Shown: positions 26,492-34,863 of the stretch, in pieces | Numbering within the stretch: position 1 is the stretch's first letter | Layout: every line of letters starts with the position of its first letter | Assembly (NCBI GenBank): GCA_012735145.1 | Contig: JAAYIA010000037.1 | Span: 1-41,467, forward strand | DNA from: Clostridiales bacterium | Lineage (GTDB): Bacteria; Bacillota; Clostridia; Peptostreptococcales; Anaerovoracaceae | Reading direction: 5' to 3' | Length of the DNA: 41,467 nt | Made by a program: the position numbers and the translations under genes | The notes under the pieces: model-generated | Seen by the model: the letters and a program-made list of their open reading frames with translations, nothing else | Databases searched by the model: none | Told to the model about the DNA's origin: nothing

Positions 26492-26524
26492 AAAAGGGTC
26501 GGTGCTTATATAGCCCGACCCTTT
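26492..26524. terminator. Bidirectional terminator between brnQ and the NSS gene
   Basis: AAAAGGGTCGG (26492-26502) pairs with CCGACCCTTT (26515-26524), extended inward by GC/GC. The A run on the left and T's on the right suit termination in both directions, as expected for convergent genes. Confidence 0.85.
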
Positions 26525-26549
26525 CTCATGCAATCAATTGTGAAATCTG

Positions 26550-27956
26550 TTAAAACCATCCAAGTTGGAAGAAGGAATTAATCTGTCCGAGCAATACGAA
26601 GAAAGTGAATAGTGGGGCAAGAAATTTGATGCAAAATCTATAGAAGCCCTCCGTCTTGAAGGCACTTCCATCAGCTTTAATTTCTGCAGGTAGAAAGTCC
26701 TTCTTGAACCATCCGAAATATATTGTTGTCAGAAATGCCGCTATAGGCATCAGAATACCTTCGGCAATAAGGTCGAAAGCATCGAGAATATCCGGCTGAC
26801 CGAATACAAGTGGAAGGTTGCTGCCAAGAGCATCATATGCAACCAGAATACCCTCCGCCATCGTAAGAAGACCAAAAATTACAGCCCACTTAATCCTCGT
26901 ATTAGCCTTTCCTTTTATCAAATCTCTATCTATAAAAGAACTTATAATCGCTTCGAGAAGAGAGACAGAAGAAGTAAGTGCTGCAAGTACGACAAGTAAA
27001 TAGAAGAAAAATCCAAATATAGGACCGGCTACCCCCATGCTGTTGAATACACTTTGCAATGTCATAAAAAGAAGTCCCGGACCCGCACCCGGTTCCATGC
27101 CAAAACTAAATACAGCGGGCATAATTGCAAGGCTGGCAAGCAAGGCTATAAAAGTGTCTGCAATAGGGATAACTATACCATTAACTGAGATGTTTTCTGA
27201 TTTGCTCATGTACGAACCGTAGGTGACCAGAATTCCCATTCCGAGAGAGAGAGAGAAGAACATCTGTCCGCCGGCAGCCGATAGAACCGTAATCCAGCCT
27301 GACCCTTTGAACACCGTCAAGTCCGGTTTGAATAAGAAGGAAAGACCGCCACCTGCTCCCGGAAGCGTGCAGCTGCGTATAACTACTATAATAAGAAGAA
27401 TAGTCAGTGCAGGCATCGCAAACTTATTGAATACTTCGATACCTGAATCTACTCCGCGTGCAACGACGAAAATGGTGATTGCCAAGAAGATGATAGTGTA
27501 AAGGATAGACTCCGGAATGTTTCCGACAAGGTTGAGGAAAAACTCCGATCCATCAACGCCTTTGACCCCCCAATTAGCATTGAATATGTCGCCAAGATTA
27601 GCAACCGTATATTTGATTGAATAGCCGCCGAGATATGAATAAAATCCAAGTATAAGGAAAGGAGCAATGGCACTGAATATACCGACAAATGTTAGTTTCC
27701 CATCCGAAGCCTTCTTGTAAGCGGGAATAATAGACTGGCCTGTAGCACGTCCGAGAGCGAGTTCTGTCATAATCAGAATATATCCTGTGAAGACTACGAG
27801 AACGAGATAAAGCAGAATAAAGGCAAACCCTCCGTTAGCACCACATTTATAGGGAAAGCCCCATAGATTGCCGAGTCCTACTGCGGACCCGATAGCGGCC
27901 ATTAGGAATCCAAAGTTAGAACCCCAAGACTCGCGACCTTTTTTTTGATTATTCAT
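26550..27956 (-). CDS. Sodium-dependent transporter, NSS/SNF family
   Basis: 468 aa, about 11-12 helices. GFLMAAIGSAVGLGNLWGFP in TM1 is the NSS motif that forms the Na+ and substrate sites (LeuT, MhsT, TnaT group), so it probably imports an amino acid with Na+. I start at 27956 because AGAAGG lies just upstream there; an ATG 11 codons earlier would add a basic MYILTKKRRFL and has no good site. It is divergent from ybaK across a 158-nt AT-rich gap. Confidence 0.9.
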   Translation of the reverse strand: MNNQKKGRESWGSNFGFLMAAIGSAVGLGNLWGFPYKCGANGGFAFILLYLVLVVFTGYILIMTELALGRATGQSIIPAYKKASDGKLTFVGIFSAIAPFLILGFYSYLGGYSIKYTVANLGDIFNANWGVKGVDGSEFFLNLVGNIPESILYTIIFLAITIFVVARGVDSGIEVFNKFAMPALTILLIIVVIRSCTLPGAGGGLSFLFKPDLTVFKGSGWITVLSAAGGQMFFSLSLGMGILVTYGSYMSKSENISVNGIVIPIADTFIALLASLAIMPAVFSFGMEPGAGPGLLFMTLQSVFNSMGVAGPIFGFFFYLLVVLAALTSSVSLLEAIISSFIDRDLIKGKANTRIKWAVIFGLLTMAEGILVAYDALGSNLPLVFGQPDILDAFDLIAEGILMPIAAFLTTIYFGWFKKDFLPAEIKADGSAFKTEGFYRFCIKFLAPLFTFFVLLGQINSFFQLGWF

Positions 27957-28029
27957 AAGAAACCTTCTTTTTTTAGTTAAAATATACAATAGTGTAAGTT
28001 AGGTATAAGTATAATGAATTAGAATTTTT

Positions 28030-28062
28030 AATCAAGTCTTGATTCAAGCGATGTGTTATAAT
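28030..28062 (+). promoter_or_regulatory. Extended -10 promoter with inverted repeat before the YbaK-type gene
   Basis: TGTTATAAT gives an extended -10 (TATAAT at 28057-28062). AATCAA-GTC-TTGATT (28030-28044) is a perfect inverted repeat covering the -35 zone, where no good hexamer exists; this layout suggests activator or repressor binding. Confidence 0.5.
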
Positions 28063-28114
28063 ATTTAAGTTAATTAATAGTACAGGGCAAGTACAGCAAT
28101 TGGAGGTAAGCATA

Positions 28115-28612
28115 ATGTCAATAGAGATTGCAAGAACTCATCTGGCTAAATTTGGAGTAGATGAGAAGATACTGGAGTTTGATGTATCGAGCGCTACGGT
28201 CGATCTTGCAGCCAAAGCAGTAGGGGTTGAAGGTGCGAGAATATGCAAGACTTTAAGCTTCAAACTCAAAGACGGCACAGGAATTCTTATACAGGTGGCA
28301 GGTGATGCCAGAATAGATAACAAGAAATACAAGAAATTTTTCGGAGAGAAAGCAAAGATGTTATCCGCAGATGAAGTTCCCGAATATACTAATCACGAGA
28401 TCGGTGGAGTCTGTGCTTTTGGAATAACCAGAGAAGATGTACAGATTTATTGCGATGACTCTATGAAGAGATTTAAAACCGTTTTTCCTGCGTGTGGTTC
28501 TGCAAATTCAGCAATAGAGCTTACTCTCCCTGAAATATATGAATTTTCCGAAGCCATAGGATGGATAGACGTTACAAAACTGCCTGAAGAACGAAAAGAA
28601 GTCATCGAATAG
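28115..28612 (+). CDS. YbaK/ProX-type aminoacyl-tRNA deacylase domain protein
   Basis: 165 aa. The YbaK fold is indicated by AAKAVGVEGARICKTLSFKL near the N-terminus, IQVAGDARIDNKKYKKFF and the conserved GGVCAFGI. Such free-standing proteins hydrolyse mischarged tRNAs (for example Cys-tRNAPro or Ala-tRNAPro). The exact tRNA cannot be told. The ATG at 28115 has TTGGAGGTAAG upstream; an in-frame TTG at 28100 overlaps that site and is rejected. Confidence 0.85.
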   Translation: MSIEIARTHLAKFGVDEKILEFDVSSATVDLAAKAVGVEGARICKTLSFKLKDGTGILIQVAGDARIDNKKYKKFFGEKAKMLSADEVPEYTNHEIGGVCAFGITREDVQIYCDDSMKRFKTVFPACGSANSAIELTLPEIYEFSEAIGWIDVTKLPEERKEVIE

Positions 28613-28652
28613 GATTGTTCGAATAAATATACAAGAATCATTTCTTTTTCGG

Positions 28653-28681
28653 TTGACGAAAGCTCCATTGGATGTTATTAT
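28653..28681 (+). promoter_or_regulatory. Sigma-A promoter of the amino acid ABC operon
   Basis: TTGACG (28653-28658), 17-nt spacer, TATTAT (28676-28681). A small palindrome CTTTAG-CATA-CTAAAG (28700-28715) lies in the 5' untranslated region. Confidence 0.75.
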
Positions 28682-28742
28682 CACTTTATCATTTTAGCAC
28701 TTTAGCATACTAAAGCAATAATCAAGATAAAGGAGAAGAGAA

Positions 28743-29543
28743 ATGAAAAAGAACTTGGTTACAATAGCACTGGCATTCACAATGGTATTAATAATGGTTG
28801 CATTTTCCGGCTGCGGAAATAAGGATGAGGAAGCAAGTGATCTCGAATACATTATTGATAAGGGAAAACTGGTTGTTGGAATTACAGATTTCGCACCAAT
28901 GGACTTTAAAGACGATGCCGGTAAATGGGTAGGCTTTGATGCTGAAATGGCAGAGGCTTTTGGAAAATCCATCGGAGTTGAAGTAGAATTTATCGAAATC
29001 GACTGGGATTCCAAAGAAATGGAACTTGAAAATAAATCTATAGACTGTGTTTGGAATGGCATGACTTTGACAAATGCTGTTAAGGAAGCAATGGAGACAT
29101 CGAATCCGTATTGCAAGAATGCTCAGGTTGTAGTAGTAAAGTCTGATGTTGCTAATAAGTATCAGGAGAAAGAAGCATGTGGAGAACTTAACTTTGCTGT
29201 AGAAGCAGGTTCTGCAGGAGCAGAGGCTGCAGAGGCAGAGGGCTGGAACACAACTGAGGTTCAGACTCAAGCAGCTGCACTGATGGAAATACAGGCAGGA
29301 ACAGCAGATGCTGCTATAATCGATCTTCTGATGGCAGGAGCAATGATTGGAGAAGGAACTTCGTATGAGAATCTTCAGTACACATGCTCTTTGACAAGCG
29401 AAGAGTACGGAGTAGGCTTCAGAAAAGGATCCAATCTTGCGGCTGAGCTGAATGAGTTCTTCATAGCTTCATATGAAGACGGTTCTATGATTAAAATTGC
29501 TGAGAAATATGGAACACAGGAAACTGTGATCGAACAAAAGTAA
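28743..29543 (+). CDS. Amino acid ABC transporter substrate-binding lipoprotein
   Basis: 266 aa. A lipoprotein signal ends in the lipobox AFSGC with C24 as the lipidated residue. The mature part is the SBP_bac_3 fold: LVVGITDFAPMDFKDDAGKW, VGFDAEMAEAFGKSIGVEVE and DCVWNGMTLT, with TSEEYGVGFRKGSNL near the C-terminus. It presents a polar amino acid to the membrane complex. AAAGGAGAAGAG precedes the ATG. A stem-loop separates it from the permease gene. Confidence 0.93.
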   Translation: MKKNLVTIALAFTMVLIMVAFSGCGNKDEEASDLEYIIDKGKLVVGITDFAPMDFKDDAGKWVGFDAEMAEAFGKSIGVEVEFIEIDWDSKEMELENKSIDCVWNGMTLTNAVKEAMETSNPYCKNAQVVVVKSDVANKYQEKEACGELNFAVEAGSAGAEAAEAEGWNTTEVQTQAAALMEIQAGTADAAIIDLLMAGAMIGEGTSYENLQYTCSLTSEEYGVGFRKGSNLAAELNEFFIASYEDGSMIKIAEKYGTQETVIEQK

Positions 29544-29577
29544 TATAGCAATAGCGCTAATTAAATAAACTTTAGAT

Positions 29578-29599
29578 GAGAGCCTCAGTAGAGGCTCTC
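29578..29599 (+). promoter_or_regulatory. Intercistronic stem-loop between binding-protein and permease genes
   Basis: Perfect 9-bp stem GAGAGCCTC / GAGGCTCTC with an AGTA loop and no T tract. Such hairpins commonly stabilise the upstream message or cause partial termination, so that the binding protein is made in excess. Confidence 0.65.
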
Positions 29600-29623
29600 C
29601 GAGTGTGTTAAGGAGAATAGTTA

Positions 29624-30280
29624 ATGTTTCAGGAAGTAATCATCGAATTGACGGTGGGCTTTGGCAAAACGCTAGAACTTTTTGTCCTAACTTTGATCGG
29701 ATCTGTACCTCTTGGCCTTGTTATCGCCTTCGGTTCAATGAGCAAAATCAAAGTTCTAAAATTCATATCGAGGTTCTTTGTATGGGTAATGAGGGGGACC
29801 CCCCTAATGCTCCAATTGATAATAGTCTATTACGGTCCGGGGCTTATTCTGAATCAGAATATATGGGGAATGGGAAGTAATGGAAGACTTATCGCAGTAC
29901 TCTTTGCATTTATAATCAATTATGCGGCATATTTCTCGGAGATTTACAGAGGTGGAATTGAGAGCATATCGGAAGGACAGTATGAAGCCGGTCAGGTTTT
30001 GGGCTTAACCAAGAAACAAATATTCACCAATATCGTTCTTCTTCAAGTAGTAAAGAGGATAATACCTCCTATGTCTAACGAGATTATTACTCTTGTCAAG
30101 GACACTTCTCTTGCGAGAGTTATAGCCGTGTACGAGGTGATATGGATGGGACAGGCCTTTATTAAATCAGCCGGAATAATTTGGCCTCTTTTTATGACAG
30201 GCGCATATTATCTGATTTTCACAGGAATTCTTACTATTATAATTGGTAAGATTGAAGAGAAGTTTGAATATTTCAACTAA
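29624..30280 (+). CDS. Amino acid ABC transporter permease
   Basis: 218 aa with about five membrane helices. The HisM/GlnP-type signature is YAAYFSEIYRGGIESISEGQ followed by YEAGQVLGLTKKQI, which is the EAA loop that contacts the ATPase. An N-terminal GTPLMLQLIIVYYG matches polar amino acid permeases. GTTAAGGAGAATAG precedes the start. The ATPase gene begins 9 nt after it. Confidence 0.93.
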   Translation: MFQEVIIELTVGFGKTLELFVLTLIGSVPLGLVIAFGSMSKIKVLKFISRFFVWVMRGTPLMLQLIIVYYGPGLILNQNIWGMGSNGRLIAVLFAFIINYAAYFSEIYRGGIESISEGQYEAGQVLGLTKKQIFTNIVLLQVVKRIIPPMSNEIITLVKDTSLARVIAVYEVIWMGQAFIKSAGIIWPLFMTGAYYLIFTGILTIIIGKIEEKFEYFN

Positions 30281-30289
30281 GGAGGAAAA

Positions 30290-31042
30290 ATGTCGATATT
30301 GGAAGTAAAGAATTTCAATAAATCTTTTGGCGATGTCGAAGTCCTTAGGGGAATCGATTTCGAACTCAAAAAAGGCGAAGTCCTTGCGATAATAGGTCCA
30401 TCGGGTGGAGGAAAAACAACACTCCTAAGGTGTATCAATTTTCTCGAAAGAGCTGAAGAGGGAATTATGAAAGTCAAAGGAAAGGTTATATTTGACGGCA
30501 AAAATAGTCGCATGACAGAAGCAGAATTGAGACAGAACAGGCTGCATTTTGGGCTTGTATTCCAGCAATTTAATCTTTTCCCTCAATATACTGCAGTTCA
30601 GAATATTGTACTAGCACCAAATCTTCTGAAAAAGGCAGACAAGAAAACAAATAAAAAAAATGCCTTACGTCTCCTCAAGAGAGTTGGTCTTGCCGATAAG
30701 GCTGATAATTATCCGTGCGAGCTTTCAGGTGGCCAGCAGCAAAGAGTAGCTATTGCAAGGGCCCTTGCAATGAATCCTGACATACTTTGCTTTGATGAAC
30801 CGACTTCGTCTCTTGATCCGGAGATAACAGGAGAGGTTTTGAGGGTTATCAAACAGCTTGCCGATGAGAATACTACGATGATAATCGTAACTCATGAAAT
30901 GGGATTTGCCAAAGAAGTTGCAGATAAGGTTATATTTATTGATGAAGGAAAGATTGTAGAGCAAGGAGATCCGAAGGTAATATTTGACAATCCAAACACT
31001 GACAGGCTTAAGAATTTCTTAGGCTCAATGTTGAGAGCATAA
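30290..31042 (+). CDS. Amino acid ABC transporter ATP-binding protein
   Basis: 250 aa. Walker A GPSGGGKTT (36-44), Q-loop LVFQQFNLFPQYTAVQN, signature LSGGQQQRVAIARALA, Walker B ILCFDEPTSSLDPE and switch His in IVTHEMGFA are all present, in the GlnQ/ArtP style. AAGGAGGAAAA precedes the ATG. It energises import by the preceding permease and binding protein. Confidence 0.95.
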   Translation: MSILEVKNFNKSFGDVEVLRGIDFELKKGEVLAIIGPSGGGKTTLLRCINFLERAEEGIMKVKGKVIFDGKNSRMTEAELRQNRLHFGLVFQQFNLFPQYTAVQNIVLAPNLLKKADKKTNKKNALRLLKRVGLADKADNYPCELSGGQQQRVAIARALAMNPDILCFDEPTSSLDPEITGEVLRVIKQLADENTTMIIVTHEMGFAKEVADKVIFIDEGKIVEQGDPKVIFDNPNTDRLKNFLGSMLRA

Positions 31043-31086
31043 TCGAATTAGCGATACGAAAATCAATAGACTTTTATAAACAAAGC

Positions 31087-31110
31087 GAAGCAGGGCTGTA
31101 GTCCTGCTTC
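31087..31110 (+). terminator. Probable terminator after the ABC operon
   Basis: GAAGCAGG (31087-31094) pairs with CCTGCTTC (31103-31110). The following sequence is only weakly T-rich. The remaining gap to the next gene holds its promoter. Confidence 0.6.
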
Positions 31111-31205
31111 TGTGGTATAAGAAATTTTTCAATGCTTTATAGGAAAAAAATGGAGAAAAATGATTGAGAACCTTGATTTTCTAATGAAAGAGCTTATTCG
31201 TAAAA

Positions 31206-31234
31206 TTGACACTATTATGTTCAAGTGTTAAAAT
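31206..31234 (+). promoter_or_regulatory. Sigma-A promoter of the acyl-CoA synthetase gene
   Basis: Consensus TTGACA (31206-31211), 17-nt spacer, TAAAAT (31229-31234), about 39 nt before the ATG. Confidence 0.85.
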
Positions 31235-31272
31235 ACTTCAGATATGGATAATTCAAGCAAAGGAGAAAATTA

Positions 31273-33153
31273 ATGCAAATTAAGAAGAGAAAAAAACTTT
31301 GTGATTTTGATTTAGAAAAGATGACGGCCGAAGATTATAAAATTATGAAAGATGAAGAAATGGCAGAAATGCAAGAGTATGTAAATGCCATTGATGTAAG
31401 TACTGACATAACAGTTATGTATAAAAAGGGAAGAGCTTGTACGGATCTCAAGCAAATGCTTGAAACAAGTGCAAAGCTATTTGGAGATAAGGTTCTATAT
31501 CATCAAATAATGCCGGGTGATGATAATTATACAGAAATTTCATATAATCAGGTTCTCAGAGATGTTCAAGGCTTGGGAACGGCGCTTATAGGATTGGGTC
31601 TTAAAGGAGCACATATCGGAGTGGTTGGTCAGAACTGCTATGAGTGGGCCGAGTCGTATCAGGCGGTAATTGGAGGAACTGGAATAGTCCTCCCTCTTGA
31701 TAAGGAATTGTCGCAAGAAGAACACGAAGTTCTTTGCCAAGAAGGAGATATAAAAGCGGTTATTTGCTGCTCCGATAAATACTACGACATGTTCAAGGAT
31801 ATTAAAGATAAGAAGAAGACAGGTCTTAAATACATTATTGGCGTTAACAAAGAGAAACACGAAAATCCCAAGAAAGGTCTTTATTCTTGGAATTTGCTAA
31901 GAGAAGAAGGACTCAAAAAACTTGATGAGGGCGACAGATCATTTGTAGATGCAAGAATAAGAAATACTGATATGGCGGCAATAATTTTTACTTCGGGAAC
32001 AACAGGTGTTGCTAAGGGAGTAATGCTTTCACACAAGAATTTATGTTTTGATGTTCTTACTGCTCAGACATATCTTGAGGTTCTACCATCGGATATCTTT
32101 TTCAGCGTACTGCCTATACATCATACATATGAATGTACTTGTACAATGATAGAAGGTATGTACATGGGAGCTTCGATGGCGTTTGGCAGAGGACTTAAAT
32201 ATATAACTAAGGATATGCAGCTTGTTAAGCCGACTTTCCTTCTTGCTGTGCCATTGATTTATGAAAAATTTTATAATTCTATTCAGAAGACTCTCAAGAA
32301 GCAAGGAAAGCTCAATCTTGTAAATACTCTTTTTTCAATCAACAAGGTAACGAGTAAGGTTGGAATCAATGTATCCAAACCGGTTGTGGGTAAGATTATG
32401 GGACAATTCGGTGGAAGAATCAGAATGTTTATAGCAGGAGGAGCAAAGGTCGATCCGGAGGTTCTTAGTTTCTTCAGAAATCTCGGCATTAAGACATTGC
32501 AAGGATATGGACTTACAGAAACTTCTCCGATGGTTGCACTGAATCCGGATCAGTGGAAGTTTATGAGAAATGATTCTGCCGGAAAGTTGCTACAGTTTAC
32601 AGAATGCAAGATTATTGATAAAGATGAAGATGGAAATGGCGAGATATGCTTCAGAGGGGGACAGGTAATGCTGGGGTATTACAAAAACCCGGAAGCTACT
32701 GAAAAATGCATGATTGACGGATGGTTCCACACAGGAGATCTCGGACATATTGATGATGATAATTATGTATATATAACAGGTCGTAAGAAGAATGTCATAA
32801 TTGCCTCAAATGGAAAGAATGTTTTTCCTGAAGAGTTGGAAGAAAAAGTTAATAGAAGTAGGTTCATAGAGGAAAGCATGGTATGGGCAAGTGATGAAAC
32901 CGTAAATTCAACTGATAAAGGCATACACATCACCTTAAGAGTCGATAAAGAAAACGTTGCAGAAGAGCTTGGTGATAAGGCTGAAGATGAACAGGCTGTT
33001 TACGATTTGATAAGCAATGAGATTGATAAATATAATAAGAATGCTCCTGTATGGAAGAGAATATCTCATATCATAATAAAAAAAGGTGAGTTTAATAAAA
33101 CCACAGGTATGAAAATAAAAAGATTTGTCGATGAAAATAAGACAGCCGAGTAA
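31273..33153 (+). CDS. Long-chain fatty acid-CoA ligase (AMP-forming)
   Basis: 626 aa of the ANL superfamily. The P-loop motif is IIFTSGTTGVAKGVMLSHKN, A5 is LQGYGLTETSPMV, A7 is GWFHTGDLGHID, and the hinge is YITGRKKNVIIASNGKNVFP, which agrees with the FadD-type group. The C-terminal lysine of the acyl-activating reaction is probably in FNKTTGMKIKRF. It would activate fatty acids for membrane lipid synthesis or remodelling. CAAAGGAGAAAATTA precedes the ATG. The racemase gene follows after 44 nt. Confidence 0.9.
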   Translation: MQIKKRKKLCDFDLEKMTAEDYKIMKDEEMAEMQEYVNAIDVSTDITVMYKKGRACTDLKQMLETSAKLFGDKVLYHQIMPGDDNYTEISYNQVLRDVQGLGTALIGLGLKGAHIGVVGQNCYEWAESYQAVIGGTGIVLPLDKELSQEEHEVLCQEGDIKAVICCSDKYYDMFKDIKDKKKTGLKYIIGVNKEKHENPKKGLYSWNLLREEGLKKLDEGDRSFVDARIRNTDMAAIIFTSGTTGVAKGVMLSHKNLCFDVLTAQTYLEVLPSDIFFSVLPIHHTYECTCTMIEGMYMGASMAFGRGLKYITKDMQLVKPTFLLAVPLIYEKFYNSIQKTLKKQGKLNLVNTLFSINKVTSKVGINVSKPVVGKIMGQFGGRIRMFIAGGAKVDPEVLSFFRNLGIKTLQGYGLTETSPMVALNPDQWKFMRNDSAGKLLQFTECKIIDKDEDGNGEICFRGGQVMLGYYKNPEATEKCMIDGWFHTGDLGHIDDDNYVYITGRKKNVIIASNGKNVFPEELEEKVNRSRFIEESMVWASDETVNSTDKGIHITLRVDKENVAEELGDKAEDEQAVYDLISNEIDKYNKNAPVWKRISHIIIKKGEFNKTTGMKIKRFVDENKTAE

Positions 33154-33197
33154 TTGAGAAAGATTGTCAAGATACCACCAAATCAAGGAGTATTAGA

Positions 33198-34292
33198 ATG
33201 AAGAAATATCCGGCGCTTATTGTGAATCACGAGTTGCTCAAAGAGAATATGAGACAAGTTGTATCTTGGTGCAATGAAGTCGGTATCGATGTTGCCGGGG
33301 TCATCAAGGTTACAAACGGTATGACTTCGGTTGCAGAGGACTATATTGAAAGCGGTGCAAAGTGGGTTGCTTCCTCGCGCATAGAACATCTTATTAGAGT
33401 TAAGGAAGCAGGTATTGATATTCCCAAGCTCATGATACGTATTCCTATGATCTCTGAGCTGGACACACTGATAGAAGTATGCGAATATAGCTTGCAAAGT
33501 GAGCTCAGAACACTCAAAGAGCTAAATATTAAAGCACGTGAAGCAGGAAAATTGCACAAAGTAATACTGATGGCAGATCTTGGTGATTTAAGAGAAGGCT
33601 TTATAGATGTAGATGAGCTTATCGCAGTAGCCGAATATGTAGATAAAGAAATGGATTCTGTCCATTTGGCAGGTATAGGTACCAATCTCGGATGTTATGG
33701 ATCGGTAATTCCTACCAAAGACAAGATGAATCAGCTTGTGACCTATGCCAAAAGGATTGAGCAAGCAATAGGAAGAAAACTTGAGATAATATCCGGAGGA
33801 GCAACAACGAGCCTTTTGCCTTTGTTCGACGGAGAGATGCCGGATGGTATCAATATGCTGAGAATAGGATGCGCATCTTTCACGGGACCTCTCGACGATA
33901 TAAGGACATGCTATGGAAGAACAGAGATGGATGCTTTGCACGACGACAGTATTACTCTCGAGGCTGAAGTTATAGAGGCCAAAATCAAACCCACGCATCC
34001 GATAGGAGAGCTCGGAGTTGATGCTTTTGGTCAGAGGAGAAAGTATATTGACAGGGGCAACAGAAAAAGAGCTGTAATGGCTCTGGGGCGTGCCGATTAT
34101 GGAGATATTGGAGATATAATACCGCAACTTGAGGGAGCGGAAGTAATAGGCGCATCCGGAGATCATACCATACTCGATATTGAAGATTGCAAAGAACATA
34201 TAGTGGTCGGAGATATCATTCGTTTCAAACTCAAGTACTCGGCAATTTTAAATTTGACAGGAAGCGAAAATGTCAAAAAATACGAAATATAA
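33198..34292 (+). CDS. PLP-dependent amino acid racemase (alanine/ornithine racemase type)
   Basis: 364 aa with a fold-type III N-terminal barrel. The expected PLP lysine is K37 in GVIKVTNG. WVASSRIEHLIRVKEAGI, IGTNLGCYG and IISGGATTS match the COG3457 group that includes clostridial ornithine racemase. The substrate may be ornithine, alanine or another amino acid; sequence alone does not decide. GGAGTATTAG is a modest ribosome binding site. Downstream lie greA and lysS after a 91-nt AT-rich gap. Confidence 0.8.
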   Translation: MKKYPALIVNHELLKENMRQVVSWCNEVGIDVAGVIKVTNGMTSVAEDYIESGAKWVASSRIEHLIRVKEAGIDIPKLMIRIPMISELDTLIEVCEYSLQSELRTLKELNIKAREAGKLHKVILMADLGDLREGFIDVDELIAVAEYVDKEMDSVHLAGIGTNLGCYGSVIPTKDKMNQLVTYAKRIEQAIGRKLEIISGGATTSLLPLFDGEMPDGINMLRIGCASFTGPLDDIRTCYGRTEMDALHDDSITLEAEVIEAKIKPTHPIGELGVDAFGQRRKYIDRGNRKRAVMALGRADYGDIGDIIPQLEGAEVIGASGDHTILDIEDCKEHIVVGDIIRFKLKYSAILNLTGSENVKKYEI

Positions 34293-34383
34293 TATGGCTA
34301 ATCACAATATATTATAATAAATTGCAACAAATCATAATAAACTACAATAAGAAGTAACGAACATAGTAGCGAAAGGACTAAAA

Positions 34384-34863
34384 ATGGCAGCACAAACACC
34401 TAACGAAATCACAAGAGCAGGATATGAGCAGCTCAACGAAGAGTACGATTACCTCGTAACCGTAGTAAGACAGGAAAATGCGGAAAGGTTGAAAGAGGCT
34501 ATTTCTCTGGGAGACATAAGTGAGAACTCTGAGTATGATGCGGCAAAAGATGCCCAGGCAGAGACAGAAGGAAGAATAGCTGAGATTGAAGAGCTTCTTC
34601 GAACTGTTAAGGTTATCGATGAATCTGACGGAGATACGGTTCAGACCGGGAGCATTGTTAAGATAAAGGATATGGTGCTTGGGATTACCTCAACTTATCA
34701 TATTGTCGGAACATCAGAGGCAGATCCTCTTAACGGAAAGTTGTCGAATGCATCTATAGTGGGATCTCACATTAAAGGTCTAAGAGCAGGAGATACAGTC
34801 GAGTTCCATGTTCCGGATGGAACAGCTAAGTACAAGGTCCTGGAGGTTAGGAATGATAAATAA
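34384..34863 (+). CDS. greA: Transcription elongation factor GreA
   Basis: 159 aa. The coiled-coil has the acidic tip GDISENSEYDAAKD, whose Asp and Glu drive transcript cleavage by backtracked RNA polymerase; the C-terminal domain includes GITSTYHIVGTSEADP and SHIKGLRAGDTVEF. GCGAAAGGACTAAAA precedes the start. The last 11 nt overlap lysS, a greA-lysS pair also seen in other Firmicutes. Confidence 0.96.
   Translation: MAAQTPNEITRAGYEQLNEEYDYLVTVVRQENAERLKEAISLGDISENSEYDAAKDAQAETEGRIAEIEELLRTVKVIDESDGDTVQTGSIVKIKDMVLGITSTYHIVGTSEADPLNGKLSNASIVGSHIKGLRAGDTVEFHVPDGTAKYKVLEVRNDK

Noticed and set aside
34293-34383. T-box or promoter before greA-lysS
   Set aside because: The 91-nt gap is AT-rich with several TATAAT-like strings, but none has a suitable -35, and it is too short for a T-box.
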